From contig NZ_CP080096.1 of the NCBI RefSeq assembly GCF_019428685.1, forward strand, positions 3,224,001 through 3,288,000: a stretch of 64,000 nucleotides of DNA, written 5' to 3'. Below are positions 1 through 9,104 of the stretch, one piece after another (within the stretch, counting starts at the first letter, position 1; each line of letters begins with the position of its first letter). This DNA is from Paraburkholderia edwinii (lineage in GTDB: Bacteria > Pseudomonadota > Gammaproteobacteria > Burkholderiales > Burkholderiaceae). A model generated the notes under the pieces. The model was given only the letters and a program-made list of their open reading frames with translations. It was not told the DNA's origin and searched no databases. The position numbers were made by a program, and so were the translations under genes.

Positions 1-1979
1 TGCGCGTCGGCGTGATGGACATCGGCGCCGCGCAATGGCGGCTCGAGCGGCTCGGCTCGCTGCAACGCATCGATATCAAGCTGAAGGCCGGCGTCAACGC
101 CGCGCGCTTTGCGCAGCAGATCGCCACCCAGTTGCCGGCCGGCGTCGCGGCCGTCTCGCCCAATGACAATGCGCATCGCACATCGCAACTGTCGCGCGCG
201 TATCGCGCGAATCTGAACGTGCTCGCGCTGGTCGCCCTGTTCACCGGCGCGTTTCTCGTGTTCACGATCCAGGCGCTTGGCGCGTTGCGGCGTCGCACGC
301 AATTCGCGCTGCTGCGCGCGCTCGGTGTGACGCGCCGCGGCGTGGTCGGGCTCATCGTCGCGGAAGGCGCCGTGCAAGGCATCATCGGCGCGCTGATCGG
401 CGTCGCGCTCGGCTATGCGGTCGCGGCTGCCGTGCTGCATTTCGCGGGCGGCGACCTCGGCGGCGGCTACTTCGAAGGCGTGCATCCGCAGGTGCATGTC
501 GACGCCGCGGCCGCGTGCCTGTTCGTCGCGCTCGGCATCGGCGCCGCCGTGCTCGGCAGCGTTTCGCCGGCGCTCGAAGCGGCGCGTGCGCAACCGGCGC
601 AGGCGCTAAAAGCCGGAGACGAGGAAACGAGCCTCAGGAAGCTGCATCGATCGCGCGCGCTGATCGGCGCGCTCGTCGCAATCGGCGTCGGCATCGCGGC
701 CGCGCGGTTACCGGCGGTCGATGGTTTGCCCCTATTCGGTTACGCGTCCGTGGCGCTATTGCTGATCGGCGGCGTGATGACGATGCCCTATATCGCGCGC
801 ACGGTGTTCGACGCCTTGCCGCGCACGCAGCGCGCGTTGCCGCAACTCGCGCTCGCGCAGCTCGCGCATGCGCCGGGGCGTGCGGCGATCGGACTCGCCG
901 GCATTGTCGCGAGCTTCAGCCTGATGGTGGCGATGGCGATCATGGTGTCGAGCTTCCGCATCGCCGTCGACGACTGGCTGCAACTGCTGCTGCCCGCGCC
1001 GCTCTATCTGCGCGCGGCGCCTGCCGGCGACAGCGGCTTTCTATCGGCCGCCGATCAGGCCGCAATCGCTGCGACGCCCGGCATCGAGCGCGCCGAATTT
1101 CTGCGCGCGACGCAAATCTCGCTCGATACGCGCCTGCCGCCGGTCGCACTGATCGCGCGCCCGATCGACCCGCGCAACCCCGCCGCGCGCTTGCCGCTGA
1201 CGGGCACGCCGCTTGTTCCGCGCGACGGTACCGCGAGGCCCGCGTGGGTCAGCGAGGCGATGGCCGATCTGTATCGTCTGCATATCGGCGATCGCATTAC
1301 GTTGCCGGTCGGCGGCCGCGCCGCGACGTTCACGGTCGCCGGCATCTGGCGCGATTACGCGCGGCAATTCGGCGCGGTGGTCATCGATGAAGCGGACTAC
1401 CGCAAGCTCGCGGACGACACACGCGCAAGCGACGCCGCGCTGTGGCCCGCATCCGGCGTTTCCGCCGCGCAGACCATTGAACGCATCCGCGCGCGCGTCG
1501 CGGGCGGCGATCGGCTCACGTTCTCCGAACCGGGCGAGATTCGCGCGGCGAGTCTCAAGATTTTCGACCGCAGTTTCGCGGTCACGTATCTGCTCGAAGC
1601 GGTCGCGGTGCTGATCGGCCTGTTCGGCATCGGCGCGAGCTTCGGCGCGCAGGCGCTATCGCGCACGCGCGAATTCGGCGTGCTGCGTCATATCGGCGTC
1701 ACGCGCGGGCAGATCGCCGCGCTGCTGCTGATCGAAGGCGCACTCGTCGCGCTCGTCGGCGTCGCGTCGGGGCTCGTGCTCGGCACGGGCATCGCGGCGG
1801 TGCTTGTGTTTGTCGTGAACCCGCAGTCGTTTCACTGGACGATGAGTTTGCATATGCCGTGGGCACTCGTGCTGACGCTTGCCGCCGCGGTGATACTCGC
1901 CGCGGCGCTCACCGCGTTATGGAGCGCCAGGTCCGCGCTGTCGGTCGACGCGGTCCGCGCCGTGCGGGACGACTGGTAA
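1..1979 (+). CDS. FtsX-like ABC transporter permease (5'-truncated by window edge)
   Basis: The frame is already open at base 3, so the true start lies upstream; about 659 codons are visible. This is an inner-membrane permease of the FtsX/MacB type, which partners a separate ATPase and usually moves lipoproteins, lipids or peptides rather than small solutes. Two copies of the FtsX membrane module are visible. In the first, hydrophobic helices follow a leader of the type seen before 'RRRTQFALLRALGVTRRGVVGLI'-like signatures at about residues 60-190. In the second, the matching 'SRTREFGVLRHIGVTRGQIAALLL'-like signature lies near the C-terminus, with helices up to residue 645. A periplasmic domain of about 200 residues sits between the last pair. 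The AttH-like gene follows 4 bp downstream, and this permease-AttH pairing is a recurrent operon. The substrate is unknown. Confidence 0.85.
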   Translation, partial: RVGVMDIGAAQWRLERLGSLQRIDIKLKAGVNAARFAQQIATQLPAGVAAVSPNDNAHRTSQLSRAYRANLNVLALVALFTGAFLVFTIQALGALRRRTQFALLRALGVTRRGVVGLIVAEGAVQGIIGALIGVALGYAVAAAVLHFAGGDLGGGYFEGVHPQVHVDAAAACLFVALGIGAAVLGSVSPALEAARAQPAQALKAGDEETSLRKLHRSRALIGALVAIGVGIAAARLPAVDGLPLFGYASVALLLIGGVMTMPYIARTVFDALPRTQRALPQLALAQLAHAPGRAAIGLAGIVASFSLMVAMAIMVSSFRIAVDDWLQLLLPAPLYLRAAPAGDSGFLSAADQAAIAATPGIERAEFLRATQISLDTRLPPVALIARPIDPRNPAARLPLTGTPLVPRDGTARPAWVSEAMADLYRLHIGDRITLPVGGRAATFTVAGIWRDYARQFGAVVIDEADYRKLADDTRASDAALWPASGVSAAQTIERIRARVAGGDRLTFSEPGEIRAASLKIFDRSFAVTYLLEAVAVLIGLFGIGASFGAQALSRTREFGVLRHIGVTRGQIAALLLIEGALVALVGVASGLVLGTGIAAVLVFVVNPQSFHWTMSLHMPWALVLTLAAAVILAAALTALWSARSALSVDAVRAVRDDW

Positions 1980-1983
1980 GCCG

Positions 1984-3165
1984 ATGACAATGAAACGCCG
2001 CACCTTCCTCGCATTGCCTCGCGCGCTCGCTTCCTTGCTGCCGGTGGCGGTGCTCAGGCCGATCGTTCCGCTTGCGTCGTTGTTGCCGCTGCTACGGCCG
2101 CAGCGAGCTTCAGCAAAAGAACCCGACTATCCCCCCGTCACCGCGGGCCGCACGCTCGTCTTTCCGCGCGACTTCGGCGCGCACCCGCAGTACCGCACCG
2201 AATGGTGGTACGCGACCGGCTGGCTCTACACCGCCGATCACAGCGCGCTTGGCTTTCAGGTGACGTTCTTCCGCTCCCGGCCCGCGCTCGACGATGCGAA
2301 TCCAAGCCGGTTCGCGCCGCATCAGTTGCTGTTCGCGAATGTCGCGCTCAGCGATCCGCAAGCCGGCCAACTGCAGCACGATCAGCGCTCGGCGCGCAGC
2401 GGCTTCGGTCTCGCGCAGGCGAGCGAAGCGGACACGAGCGTGCAGATCGGCGCGTGGTCGCTCGTGCGCGACGCGCGCGACGGCGCGTACAAGGTCGAGA
2501 TCGACGCCGCGAACTTCGAGATGGCCTTTACGATGCAGCCGACGCAGCGCGTGCTGCTCAACGGCGCGCAAGGCTATAGCCGCAAGGGGCCGCTCGCGAG
2601 CCAGGCGAGCTACTACTACAGCGAGCCGGCGCTGCACGTGACCGGCATGCTCACGCGCAATCGCGCGTCGGGCGGTAAGGCCGAGCCCGTGCAAGGGATT
2701 GCGTGGCTCGATCATGAATGGTCGACGGCGTATCTCGCCGATGAGGCGATCGGCTGGGACTGGATCGGCCTCAACTTCGACGACGGCAGTGCACTGATGG
2801 CGTTCCAGATTCGCGACAAGGCGGGCCGCAAGTTCTGGGCAGGCGGCACGCTGCGGCGCGCGGACGGTTCGTCACGTGAGCTTGCGCCCGCGGACGTTGT
2901 GTTCACGCCGCTGCGCTGGTGGCGCTCGCCGCATACCGATGCGCGCTATCCGGTGACGATGCGCGTCGATGCCGGCGATCTGCATCTGACGCTGACGCCG
3001 CTTTTCGACGATCAGGAAGTGGATAGCCGCGCGAGTACAGGCGCGGTCTATTGGGAGGGGGCCGTCACGGTTACGGCGGCAGCGGCGAGTTCAAACGAAG
3101 CGAAGAAGCCGCTCGCACACGGCTATCTGGAACTGACGGGATACGTTGCGCGGCTCCAGTTGTGA
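1984..3165 (+). CDS. AttH/CrtC-family (lipocalin-like) exported protein
   Basis: This 393-residue protein belongs to the AttH/hydroxyneurosporene-synthase (CrtC) family, a double lipocalin-like beta-barrel. Members outside carotenoid clusters have no settled function. The signature TEWWYATGWL is at about residue 72 and a second tryptophan-rich stretch, WLDHEWSTAYL, at about residue 240; both are typical of the family. The N-terminus KRRTFLALP followed by a hydrophobic run and an ASA-type cleavage site looks like a Tat signal peptide, so the protein is probably periplasmic. It starts 4 bp after the permease stop and is very likely co-transcribed, suggesting it handles a hydrophobic ligand for that transporter. 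No carotenoid genes are nearby, so hydratase activity is not implied. Confidence 0.82.
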   Translation: MTMKRRTFLALPRALASLLPVAVLRPIVPLASLLPLLRPQRASAKEPDYPPVTAGRTLVFPRDFGAHPQYRTEWWYATGWLYTADHSALGFQVTFFRSRPALDDANPSRFAPHQLLFANVALSDPQAGQLQHDQRSARSGFGLAQASEADTSVQIGAWSLVRDARDGAYKVEIDAANFEMAFTMQPTQRVLLNGAQGYSRKGPLASQASYYYSEPALHVTGMLTRNRASGGKAEPVQGIAWLDHEWSTAYLADEAIGWDWIGLNFDDGSALMAFQIRDKAGRKFWAGGTLRRADGSSRELAPADVVFTPLRWWRSPHTDARYPVTMRVDAGDLHLTLTPLFDDQEVDSRASTGAVYWEGAVTVTAAAASSNEAKKPLAHGYLELTGYVARLQL

Positions 3166-3172
3166 GCCCTGT

Positions 3173-4222
3173 TCAGCTTTCCGACGTCACCGGCTTGTGC
3201 GTCTTCTCGACACGCGCTATCGCGACCGGCGCCGCGTCGCTCAACTGTCCTTGCCGCTCTGCCGCCACGCGCCGCAGCATCTCGGCGCCTTGCCACGAGA
3301 TCAGCGCGAGACAGCCGAAAATCACCTCGCGTATCCGCTTGATAAACGCAAGCGACAGCGCCGCGTCGTGACTGACGCCGAACATCTGCGCGAGCAGCAC
3401 CACCGACGCCTCCTGCACGCCAAGCCCCGACGGCACGAAGAACGCCGCGTGCCGCACCGCCTGGGTGATCGCCTCGATCGCGATCGCGCCGCCGATCGAC
3501 ACCGGATGGCCAAGCAGCGCAAGCGCGACATACGCTTCGAGCGCACCGAGCACATAGCCCGAAAGCTGCCACAGGAAGGCGCGCAGCAGCAAGCCCGAAC
3601 GCACCATCAGCGCGTCGATATCGGCATCGAGACGCTTGCCGTCGATACGCTGCAATAGCGGATGCGACTCGCCGAAAAGCCGCCCCGCCCAGCGCTCGAT
3701 CGCATGGAAAATGCCACCGCGCCGCAGGAACACGATTGCCGCGGCCGGCAGCGGCAACGAGAGCACGAGGCCAAGCGTGATCGCATGCCAGGCGCCCGAG
3801 CTTTGCGCGGACGCGACGATCAGCACGATGCCGATTGCCGAGAACGCGTACTGCACCGCAAGCGTCACGATCACTTCGACGATGACCGTCGCGCTCACGA
3901 AACTGCCGTCGGCAACGCGCCATTGCGCAAGCCGGATACCGATCACTTCGCCGCCGATACCGACTACGGGCAGCAGGCGGTTGACCGCTTCGCGCACCGT
4001 CGCGACCCATAGCAGGAAGCCGAGCGACGCGCGCCGGTCGAGCAGAAGCCGCCATGCCTGCGCGTCGAGCAGCAGCGGTAGCAGATGCAGCGGCACGAGC
4101 AGCAGCAATGCCCAGCCGGCGTGCCGGATCATCTGGAGCGCGTCGCCGACGCGCAGATGCAGCGTCAGCGCGATCAGAATCGCGATACCGACCGGCCAGC
4201 CCACGAAACGCAGCCACTTCAT
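3173..4222 (-). CDS. hpnL: Hopanoid-associated membrane protein HpnL
   Basis: This 349-residue protein has six to eight membrane helices and resembles the lysylphosphatidylglycerol synthase transmembrane (UPF0104) family. The motif REAVNRLLPVVGIGGEV at about residue 77 and a C-terminal amphipathic tail are visible. Its place as the last gene of an hpnI-hpnJ-hpnK run, with a 4-bp overlap with hpnK, identifies it as HpnL. HpnL is a hopanoid-locus membrane protein whose biochemical role is unresolved; moving or positioning modified hopanoids in the membrane is the usual suggestion. It runs convergently into the AttH gene with only 7 bp between the stop codons. Confidence 0.85.
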   Translation of the reverse strand: MKWLRFVGWPVGIAILIALTLHLRVGDALQMIRHAGWALLLLVPLHLLPLLLDAQAWRLLLDRRASLGFLLWVATVREAVNRLLPVVGIGGEVIGIRLAQWRVADGSFVSATVIVEVIVTLAVQYAFSAIGIVLIVASAQSSGAWHAITLGLVLSLPLPAAAIVFLRRGGIFHAIERWAGRLFGESHPLLQRIDGKRLDADIDALMVRSGLLLRAFLWQLSGYVLGALEAYVALALLGHPVSIGGAIAIEAITQAVRHAAFFVPSGLGVQEASVVLLAQMFGVSHDAALSLAFIKRIREVIFGCLALISWQGAEMLRRVAAERQGQLSDAAPVAIARVEKTHKPVTSES

Positions 4223-5106
4223 GACAGCACCGCCCCGTTTTGCGACCCGTCATGCGCGCCGTTCGATCGTGCATCGCCGAACACATCGCTAAAGCCGCCG
4301 CGCGTCGCGCACGCCGCGCGCAGCGCCACCGCGACGCGCGGCGACAGCAGTGCGTTCAGTTCATCGGTATGGCGATAGCGGCGCATGCCGTCGGACAGCG
4401 CGCCTTCGCCTGCCGTCGCCGGATGGCAATAAATCTCGCCGACGCCGGGCGGCAGATTCGCGAGCGTCTCGAGCAGCACGGCTTCGTCCATGCCGCCCGT
4501 ATGCGCGATGCCGACCACATAGTCGTTGTGCGCGATGCCCGCGCGCTCGAGCCGCGCGCGCACGCTCGCCATCCAGGGGCGGATCCACGCGGGCGAGTGC
4601 GCTTCGTACGGCAGCCGCATCGCGCGCATGCCGTAGTCGCGGCCGATCCGGAGAATCAGCGAGAGCACCGTCGGGTGCAGATGGAAATGCTTGTGCGTGT
4701 TGACGTGATCGAGCGGCAAGCCGGTCGCTTTGAACGCTTCGAACTGGGCGCGAATTTCACGCGCAAGCTGGGCGCGCACGTGAGGCAGGAAGAAGAAACG
4801 GAAACCGTCGCGCACCATGTTGTCGCCGAAACGGCCGTGCGCATCGACGAGCGCGGGTATCTCGTCGCGCGGCAAACTTGCCGCGCCGTCGGCCAGCACC
4901 AGATGCAGGCCGACGCGCAATTGCGGCAGACGCCGCGCGCGCTCGAGCGCGTCGCGCGCAGCCGGCGCGCCGACCATCAGGCTCGCCGCGCTCAGCACGC
5001 CATGCCGATGCGCACGCTCGACCGCTTCGTTGACGCGCTCATGCAGACCGAAATCGTCGGCGGTCAGAATCAGCGCGCGGCCGGGCGATCGCATGGAGGA
5101 CGTCAC
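4219..5106 (-). CDS. hpnK: Hopanoid biosynthesis deacetylase HpnK
   Basis: This 295-residue protein is of the YdjC/ChbG carbohydrate deacetylase family. The metal-binding ILTADDFGLH is at residues 13-22, an internal VGLHLVL histidine at about 67, and the NTHKHFHLHP histidine cluster at about 136. In Burkholderia, HpnK removes the acetyl group from bacteriohopanetetrol N-acetylglucosamine to give the glucosaminyl form; that comes from family knowledge. Overlaps of 4 bp with both hpnJ and hpnL show tight translational coupling. The C-terminal 25 residues are poor in recognisable motifs. Confidence 0.88.
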   Translation of the reverse strand: MTSSMRSPGRALILTADDFGLHERVNEAVERAHRHGVLSAASLMVGAPAARDALERARRLPQLRVGLHLVLADGAASLPRDEIPALVDAHGRFGDNMVRDGFRFFFLPHVRAQLAREIRAQFEAFKATGLPLDHVNTHKHFHLHPTVLSLILRIGRDYGMRAMRLPYEAHSPAWIRPWMASVRARLERAGIAHNDYVVGIAHTGGMDEAVLLETLANLPPGVGEIYCHPATAGEGALSDGMRRYRHTDELNALLSPRVAVALRAACATRGGFSDVFGDARSNGAHDGSQNGAVLS

Positions 5107-6530
5107 GCCTCGTGCGCCCTCAGGAAGCGGAAGAATTCGACGCCTTCACGCAGGCGGCGCTTCATCATCTCCCAGCTCATCAGCATTTCGCGCACGATCT
5201 CCCAGATTTTCGACGGGCGGAAATAGAACTCGCGATAGAACTGCTCGAGGTGGTGATAAATCTCGTCGCGCGACAGGTGCGGATAACCGATCGCCGCGAG
5301 CTGCACGCCTTCCTTGCTGACGAGATTGATGACCTTGTTCTCTTCCATCCAGCCGTTCTCGACCGCCTGCTTGTAGAGCGTCGTGCCCGGATACGGCGCC
5401 GCGAGCGACACCTGAATGGTGTGCGGATTGATTTCCTTCGCGTACTCGATGGTCTTGCGGATCGTCTCCTGCGTCTCGCCCGGCAGGCCGAGAATAAATG
5501 TGCCGTGAATCTTGATGCCGAGCTTCTTGCAATCCGCGCTGAAACGACGTGCGAAATCGGTGCGCACGCCCTTCTTGATGTTGACGAGAATCTGGTCGTC
5601 GCCGGATTCGAAGCCCACCAGCAACAGACGCAGGCCGTTCTCCTTCATGATCTTGAGCGTCTTGTACGGCACGTTGGCCTTGGCGTTGCACGACCACGTC
5701 ACGCCGAGCTTGCCCAGGCCGAGCGCGATCGCTTCGGCGCGCGGCGCGTCGTCAGTGAAGGTGTCGTCGTCGAACATGACTTCCTTCACTTCCGGCATGT
5801 TGTCGCGAATCCACTTCACTTCCTCGATCACGTTCTCGACCGACCGCACGCGATAGCGGTGACCGCTCACCGTTTGCGGCCACAGGCAGAACGTGCAGCG
5901 CGACTTGCAGCCGCGGCCCGTATAGAGCGAGACATACGGGTAGTTCAGGTAGCCGATGAAGTAGTTGTCGATCTTCAGATCGCGCTTATAGACCGGCGCG
6001 ACGAACGGCAGCGAGTCCATGTCCTCGAGGATCGGACGCGCTTCGTTATGTTCGATCGAACCGTCCTTCGCGCGCCACGACAGGCCCTTGATTTCCGCGA
6101 ACGGCTTGCCTTCGGCGAGTTCCTTGCAGGTGAAGTCGAATTCCTCGCGGCAGACGAAATCGATCGCCTCGGTTGCGGTCAGCGAGTTGTGCGGATCGAC
6201 CTGCACCTTCGCGCCGACCATGCCGACGATGATCGACGGCTTGTGCTTCTTCAGGTCTTCGGCAAACGATGCGTCGGTGGGGAACGACGGAGTGCTCGTG
6301 TGAATAATGACGAGGTCGTACTGCTCGGCGATCTTCAGCGTTTCCTGAACCGAGATGCCGTCGGCCGGCGCGTCGAGCACGCGGCTGCCGGGCACGAGCG
6401 CAGCCGGCTGCGCGAGCCACGTCGGATACCAGAACGAGCGGATTTCGCGCTTCGCCTGGTAACGCGACCCCGCGCCGCCATCGAATCCGTCATACGACGG
6501 CGCCTGCAAGAACAATGTCTTCATGCTCAT
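5103..6530 (-). CDS. hpnJ: Hopanoid biosynthesis radical SAM protein HpnJ
   Basis: This 475-residue protein has an N-terminal cobalamin-binding-like domain, then a radical SAM core with C208-K-S-R-C212-T-F-C215, the CxxxCxxC that holds the 4Fe-4S cluster. A C-terminal domain follows. HpnJ contracts the glucosamine ring to make the bacteriohopanetetrol cyclitol ether. I chose the ATG at 6530 because a GGAG lies 11 bases upstream. An in-frame ATG at 6578 has no ribosome-binding site and would add 16 residues that look unlike the family; the ATG at 6524 is also possible. The order hpnI-hpnJ-hpnK-hpnL matches the order of the chemistry except that ring contraction comes last. Confidence 0.92.
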   Translation of the reverse strand: MSMKTLFLQAPSYDGFDGGAGSRYQAKREIRSFWYPTWLAQPAALVPGSRVLDAPADGISVQETLKIAEQYDLVIIHTSTPSFPTDASFAEDLKKHKPSIIVGMVGAKVQVDPHNSLTATEAIDFVCREEFDFTCKELAEGKPFAEIKGLSWRAKDGSIEHNEARPILEDMDSLPFVAPVYKRDLKIDNYFIGYLNYPYVSLYTGRGCKSRCTFCLWPQTVSGHRYRVRSVENVIEEVKWIRDNMPEVKEVMFDDDTFTDDAPRAEAIALGLGKLGVTWSCNAKANVPYKTLKIMKENGLRLLLVGFESGDDQILVNIKKGVRTDFARRFSADCKKLGIKIHGTFILGLPGETQETIRKTIEYAKEINPHTIQVSLAAPYPGTTLYKQAVENGWMEENKVINLVSKEGVQLAAIGYPHLSRDEIYHHLEQFYREFYFRPSKIWEIVREMLMSWEMMKRRLREGVEFFRFLRAHEA

Positions 6531-6608
6531 GGTCGTTGTCACTCCGCCCTGCAATGTGTCAGCGTTGCGTTCAGTCATGGAATTATCAGATATTTGCGCG
6601 CTCGGGGT

Positions 6609-7844
6609 TTATCGGCCATCGGAGACTTCGAGCACCTCGACCGCATCAAGCTTTGGCGTTCCGCTTGCCGCGGTCCGCGTCGTGACAGGCACCCGCGCGC
6701 CGCGCCAGATCACATAGGACCCGAACGCACCGGCGAGCCACTGTAACATCAGCAATGCGTCGCGCAAGGGGACGAGCGGCAGGTCGCGCCAGAAGGTCCG
6801 CCCGTTGCGTGTCGCATGAATATGCATCGCCAGCCGCGCGACGCAGCCGGCGCACGTGATCGCTGTCATCGCCGCCGCCGCGACCGGTTGCGTGGCTTCT
6901 GCGTGGAAGGCGCCCGCGAGCCGCGCGCCGAGCAGCAGCCACGGCGACGTAAAGGTGACGAACAGGAAGGCGAAGCCCGCCGGATTAACCGAGCGGATCG
7001 TGCGCAGCCAGCGCGTTTCGCGATGCCAGAGCGCGACGAAGCCCGTTTCGATCACGTCGGTTGCGACGATCATTTTCGATAAAACCGTGCGCAAACCGAG
7101 CCGGCGCACGTGCCCGGCCAGCCAGTAGTCGTCGGCGAGACAATCCTTGAGCGGCTCGAAGCCGCCGATTCGCTCGAACGTATCGCGGCGCAGCGCGAGT
7201 GTCGCGCCAAAGCCGAACTCGCGCGAGCCTGTTGCATGCGCAACGAGCACCGACGGCAGAAACCATTCGTTGACGAACAGTGCGCCGATGCGCGACCAGA
7301 AGCCCTTGATGCCGGTTGCACGATACAGGCACGTCACCACGCCGTTGCGCGGGTCGGCGAGCGGCGCGCAAACGTGCTGCAGATAGTCGGGCGCGACGGC
7401 GATATCGCTGTCCGCAACGACGAGCAGATCGTATCGTGCGTGTTCGACAAGATTCATCAGGTTACTGACTTTCAGATTGCTGCCGTGCACGCGCGCATCG
7501 ACGACGAGCGTGATGTCGCAATGCGGATAGGCGGCCTGCAGCCGATGCACGACGGCGATTGCCGGATCGTGCGCGGACGACACGCCGAACAGCAACTGGA
7601 AGCACGGGTGAGTCTGCTCGCAGAACGACGCGAGGTTTTCGTAGAGCCGCGGCTCCGCGCCGCACAGCGGCTTCAGTATGCTGACGGCGCCAAGCGCCGC
7701 GGGCACCGGCTGCGACTGCCCTTTGCGAGGGCGCCTTTGCGCCGTGCGCCGCAGCAGGCCGGCCGCCAATCCTGCATAGACCGTCGCGCCGCAGCAGATC
7801 ACCGCGAGAAGCCATTGCGCATAGGACGTCCAGTTCGCGGTCAT
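6609..7844 (-). CDS. hpnI: Hopanoid biosynthesis glycosyltransferase HpnI
   Basis: This 411-residue family 2 glycosyltransferase (ceramide glucosyltransferase-like) transfers N-acetylglucosamine to bacteriohopanetetrol. An N-terminal membrane helix (about residues 8-28) is followed by the catalytic core. The nucleotide-binding VSILKPLCG is at about 53, the metal-binding VVADSDIAV at about 140, and a D..DD pattern (LKDCLADDYWL) at about 240. C-terminal helices lie after residue 290. It is first in the hpnI-L operon, and GGGAGG about 12 bases upstream supports the ATG at 7844. The 78-bp gap before hpnJ is the longest in the operon, but no terminator is visible in it. Confidence 0.9.
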   Translation of the reverse strand: MTANWTSYAQWLLAVICCGATVYAGLAAGLLRRTAQRRPRKGQSQPVPAALGAVSILKPLCGAEPRLYENLASFCEQTHPCFQLLFGVSSAHDPAIAVVHRLQAAYPHCDITLVVDARVHGSNLKVSNLMNLVEHARYDLLVVADSDIAVAPDYLQHVCAPLADPRNGVVTCLYRATGIKGFWSRIGALFVNEWFLPSVLVAHATGSREFGFGATLALRRDTFERIGGFEPLKDCLADDYWLAGHVRRLGLRTVLSKMIVATDVIETGFVALWHRETRWLRTIRSVNPAGFAFLFVTFTSPWLLLGARLAGAFHAEATQPVAAAAMTAITCAGCVARLAMHIHATRNGRTFWRDLPLVPLRDALLMLQWLAGAFGSYVIWRGARVPVTTRTAASGTPKLDAVEVLEVSDGR

Positions 7845-8606
7845 CGGACCCGAGCCTCCCTGGCGAAGCGCTGACCGCGCAATAGCGTCGACAGACGAGA
7901 CGTGCCTGGACTGATTGGTCTGTTTAACATCGAGAGCACTCCGCTCATGTCGTCCAATCCGAGCGTAAGGTTTGCATGTGAAGCGTAGATGTTGGTGCAG
8001 AAATTGCCAAAGTCGGGATAGAGGTTATCCAAACAGGAACGCACGTGCATCGACCTCGCGCAAACCAAGCGCAGGCGAGCCTCTTAGCCGGGTGAGATAG
8101 TCCGCTCTCCGATGCGCGCAACCGCGGCCGCGATCGCGTGGCTGGAAATGGAGCAATGCACCGTTAGCCGAAAGGCAGGTGCAGGGTGTCTCAAGCATTA
8201 ATTGTTTCATCGATCTGACTACAGCGCGCGCAAAAGAATGCTTGCGATTCCGTTAGGTATGGCAGAGCCATCCTTACGAAACCGATAATTATTTCTTTCA
8301 AATAAAAACGTGTCGCGGCAAGTGAATCCGCACAAACAATACTAGCAGCGGATCCTTATAGGAACATTAAGCTGACATGAGCAGCGGGAGGGCGCCGTGA
8401 TGCGTCGCATTCTGCCAAAGTGCCCTGTTTGCAGGCTTTTTAGATTTCCGGCGACAGGTTTTGCGGTAAAGCTACGCCGCGACGGCTCTAAACACAATAA
8501 ACTTTTTCGCTATTGGAAAAATGGATTTTTGACGATTTTTCAAATGCAAAGTAGCGACGCCATTCAATTGCTCGATATACAGGACGATAATCGGATCTTT
8601 GCCGAT
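7845..8606. other. Intergenic region upstream of hpnI and the YkgJ-type gene
   Basis: This 760-bp stretch is clearly more A/T-rich than its neighbours, especially at 8220-8350 and 8460-8545. It should carry the divergent promoters for hpnI (minus) and the cysteine-cluster gene (plus), but I could not pick a convincing -35/-10 pair. A minus-strand frame ending at 7841 overlaps the hpnI start as ATGA but has codon use unlike a gene. I see no RNA gene or mobile element. Confidence 0.4.
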
Positions 8607-8960
8607 ATGGTGAACGACGACGCCAATCCGTGCCTCTCGTGCGGCGCATGCTGCCAATACTTCCGGGTATCGATGTATATGGGCGAAATGACGGGCGCGG
8701 GCGGCACCGTGCCCGACGAGCTCGTGAGCCAGGTGAACCCGTATATCGTTTGCATGAAGGGCACCGAAGCGGGCTATGGGCGCTGCGTCGCCTTGCGCGG
8801 TGAAGTCGGAAAGCCCGGCATTCATTGCGCGATTTATGCACAGCGGCCGTCGCCGTGCCGCGAATTTCGCGTCTGGGCCGACGACGGCTCGCCTAATCCG
8901 GATTGCCAGCGGCTACGCGAAAGGGCCGGCTTGCCGCCGCTAGCCGCGATGCCGGCTTAA
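8607..8960 (+). CDS. YkgJ-family cysteine cluster protein
   Basis: This 117-residue protein matches the YkgJ/CxxCxxCC family, thought to bind a zinc ion or iron-sulfur cluster. The cluster C9-x2-C12-x2-C15-C16 opens the protein, and more cysteines follow in VALRGEVGKPGIHCAIYAQRPSPCREF (about residues 60-85), a hallmark of the family. Its role is unknown. I start at the ATG at 8607 because codon use becomes typical of this genome there. An ATG at 8544 and another at 8400 are in frame but lie in A/T-rich sequence with no ribosome-binding site. The stop codon lies in the first unit of a tandem repeat. Confidence 0.8.
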   Translation: MVNDDANPCLSCGACCQYFRVSMYMGEMTGAGGTVPDELVSQVNPYIVCMKGTEAGYGRCVALRGEVGKPGIHCAIYAQRPSPCREFRVWADDGSPNPDCQRLRERAGLPPLAAMPA

Positions 8961-9033
8961 GGGCGGCTTAAGGGCGGCTTAAGGGCGGCTTAAGGGCGGC
9001 TTAAGGGTGACTGAAGGGCGACTTAAGGACGAT
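8957..9033. repeat. 11-bp tandem repeat, seven units
   Basis: Four perfect copies of TTAAGGGCGGC occupy 8957-9000. Three degenerate ones follow (TTAAGGGTGAC, TGAAGGGCGAC, TTAAGGACGAT) to 9033. The first unit contains the TAA stop of the YkgJ-type gene. The period is about one DNA helical turn and is not a multiple of three. The degeneracy increases away from the gene. Confidence 0.95.
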
Positions 9034-9104
9034 GCGGTGTTAGCCGGTCGCGCTTGACGGTTCCGAGGTTCAGCCGCTTCCCGCTTTGCCGCGATCTGTC
9101 ACAC

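Noticed and set aside
5112..6746. Long plus-strand frame (544 codons) opposite hpnJ
   Set aside because: It is the antisense of a clearly real gene; long shadow frames are expected at this G/C bias, and its sequence is R/H/D-rich without domains.
7841..8068. 75-codon minus-strand frame whose TGA overlaps the hpnI start as ATGA
   Set aside because: The overlap looks operon-like, but the start is a TTG, codon use is unlike its neighbours and there is no recognisable domain.
8957..9033. Tandem repeat considered as a CRISPR array
   Set aside because: Units are adjacent 11-mers with no unique spacers and no cas genes nearby.
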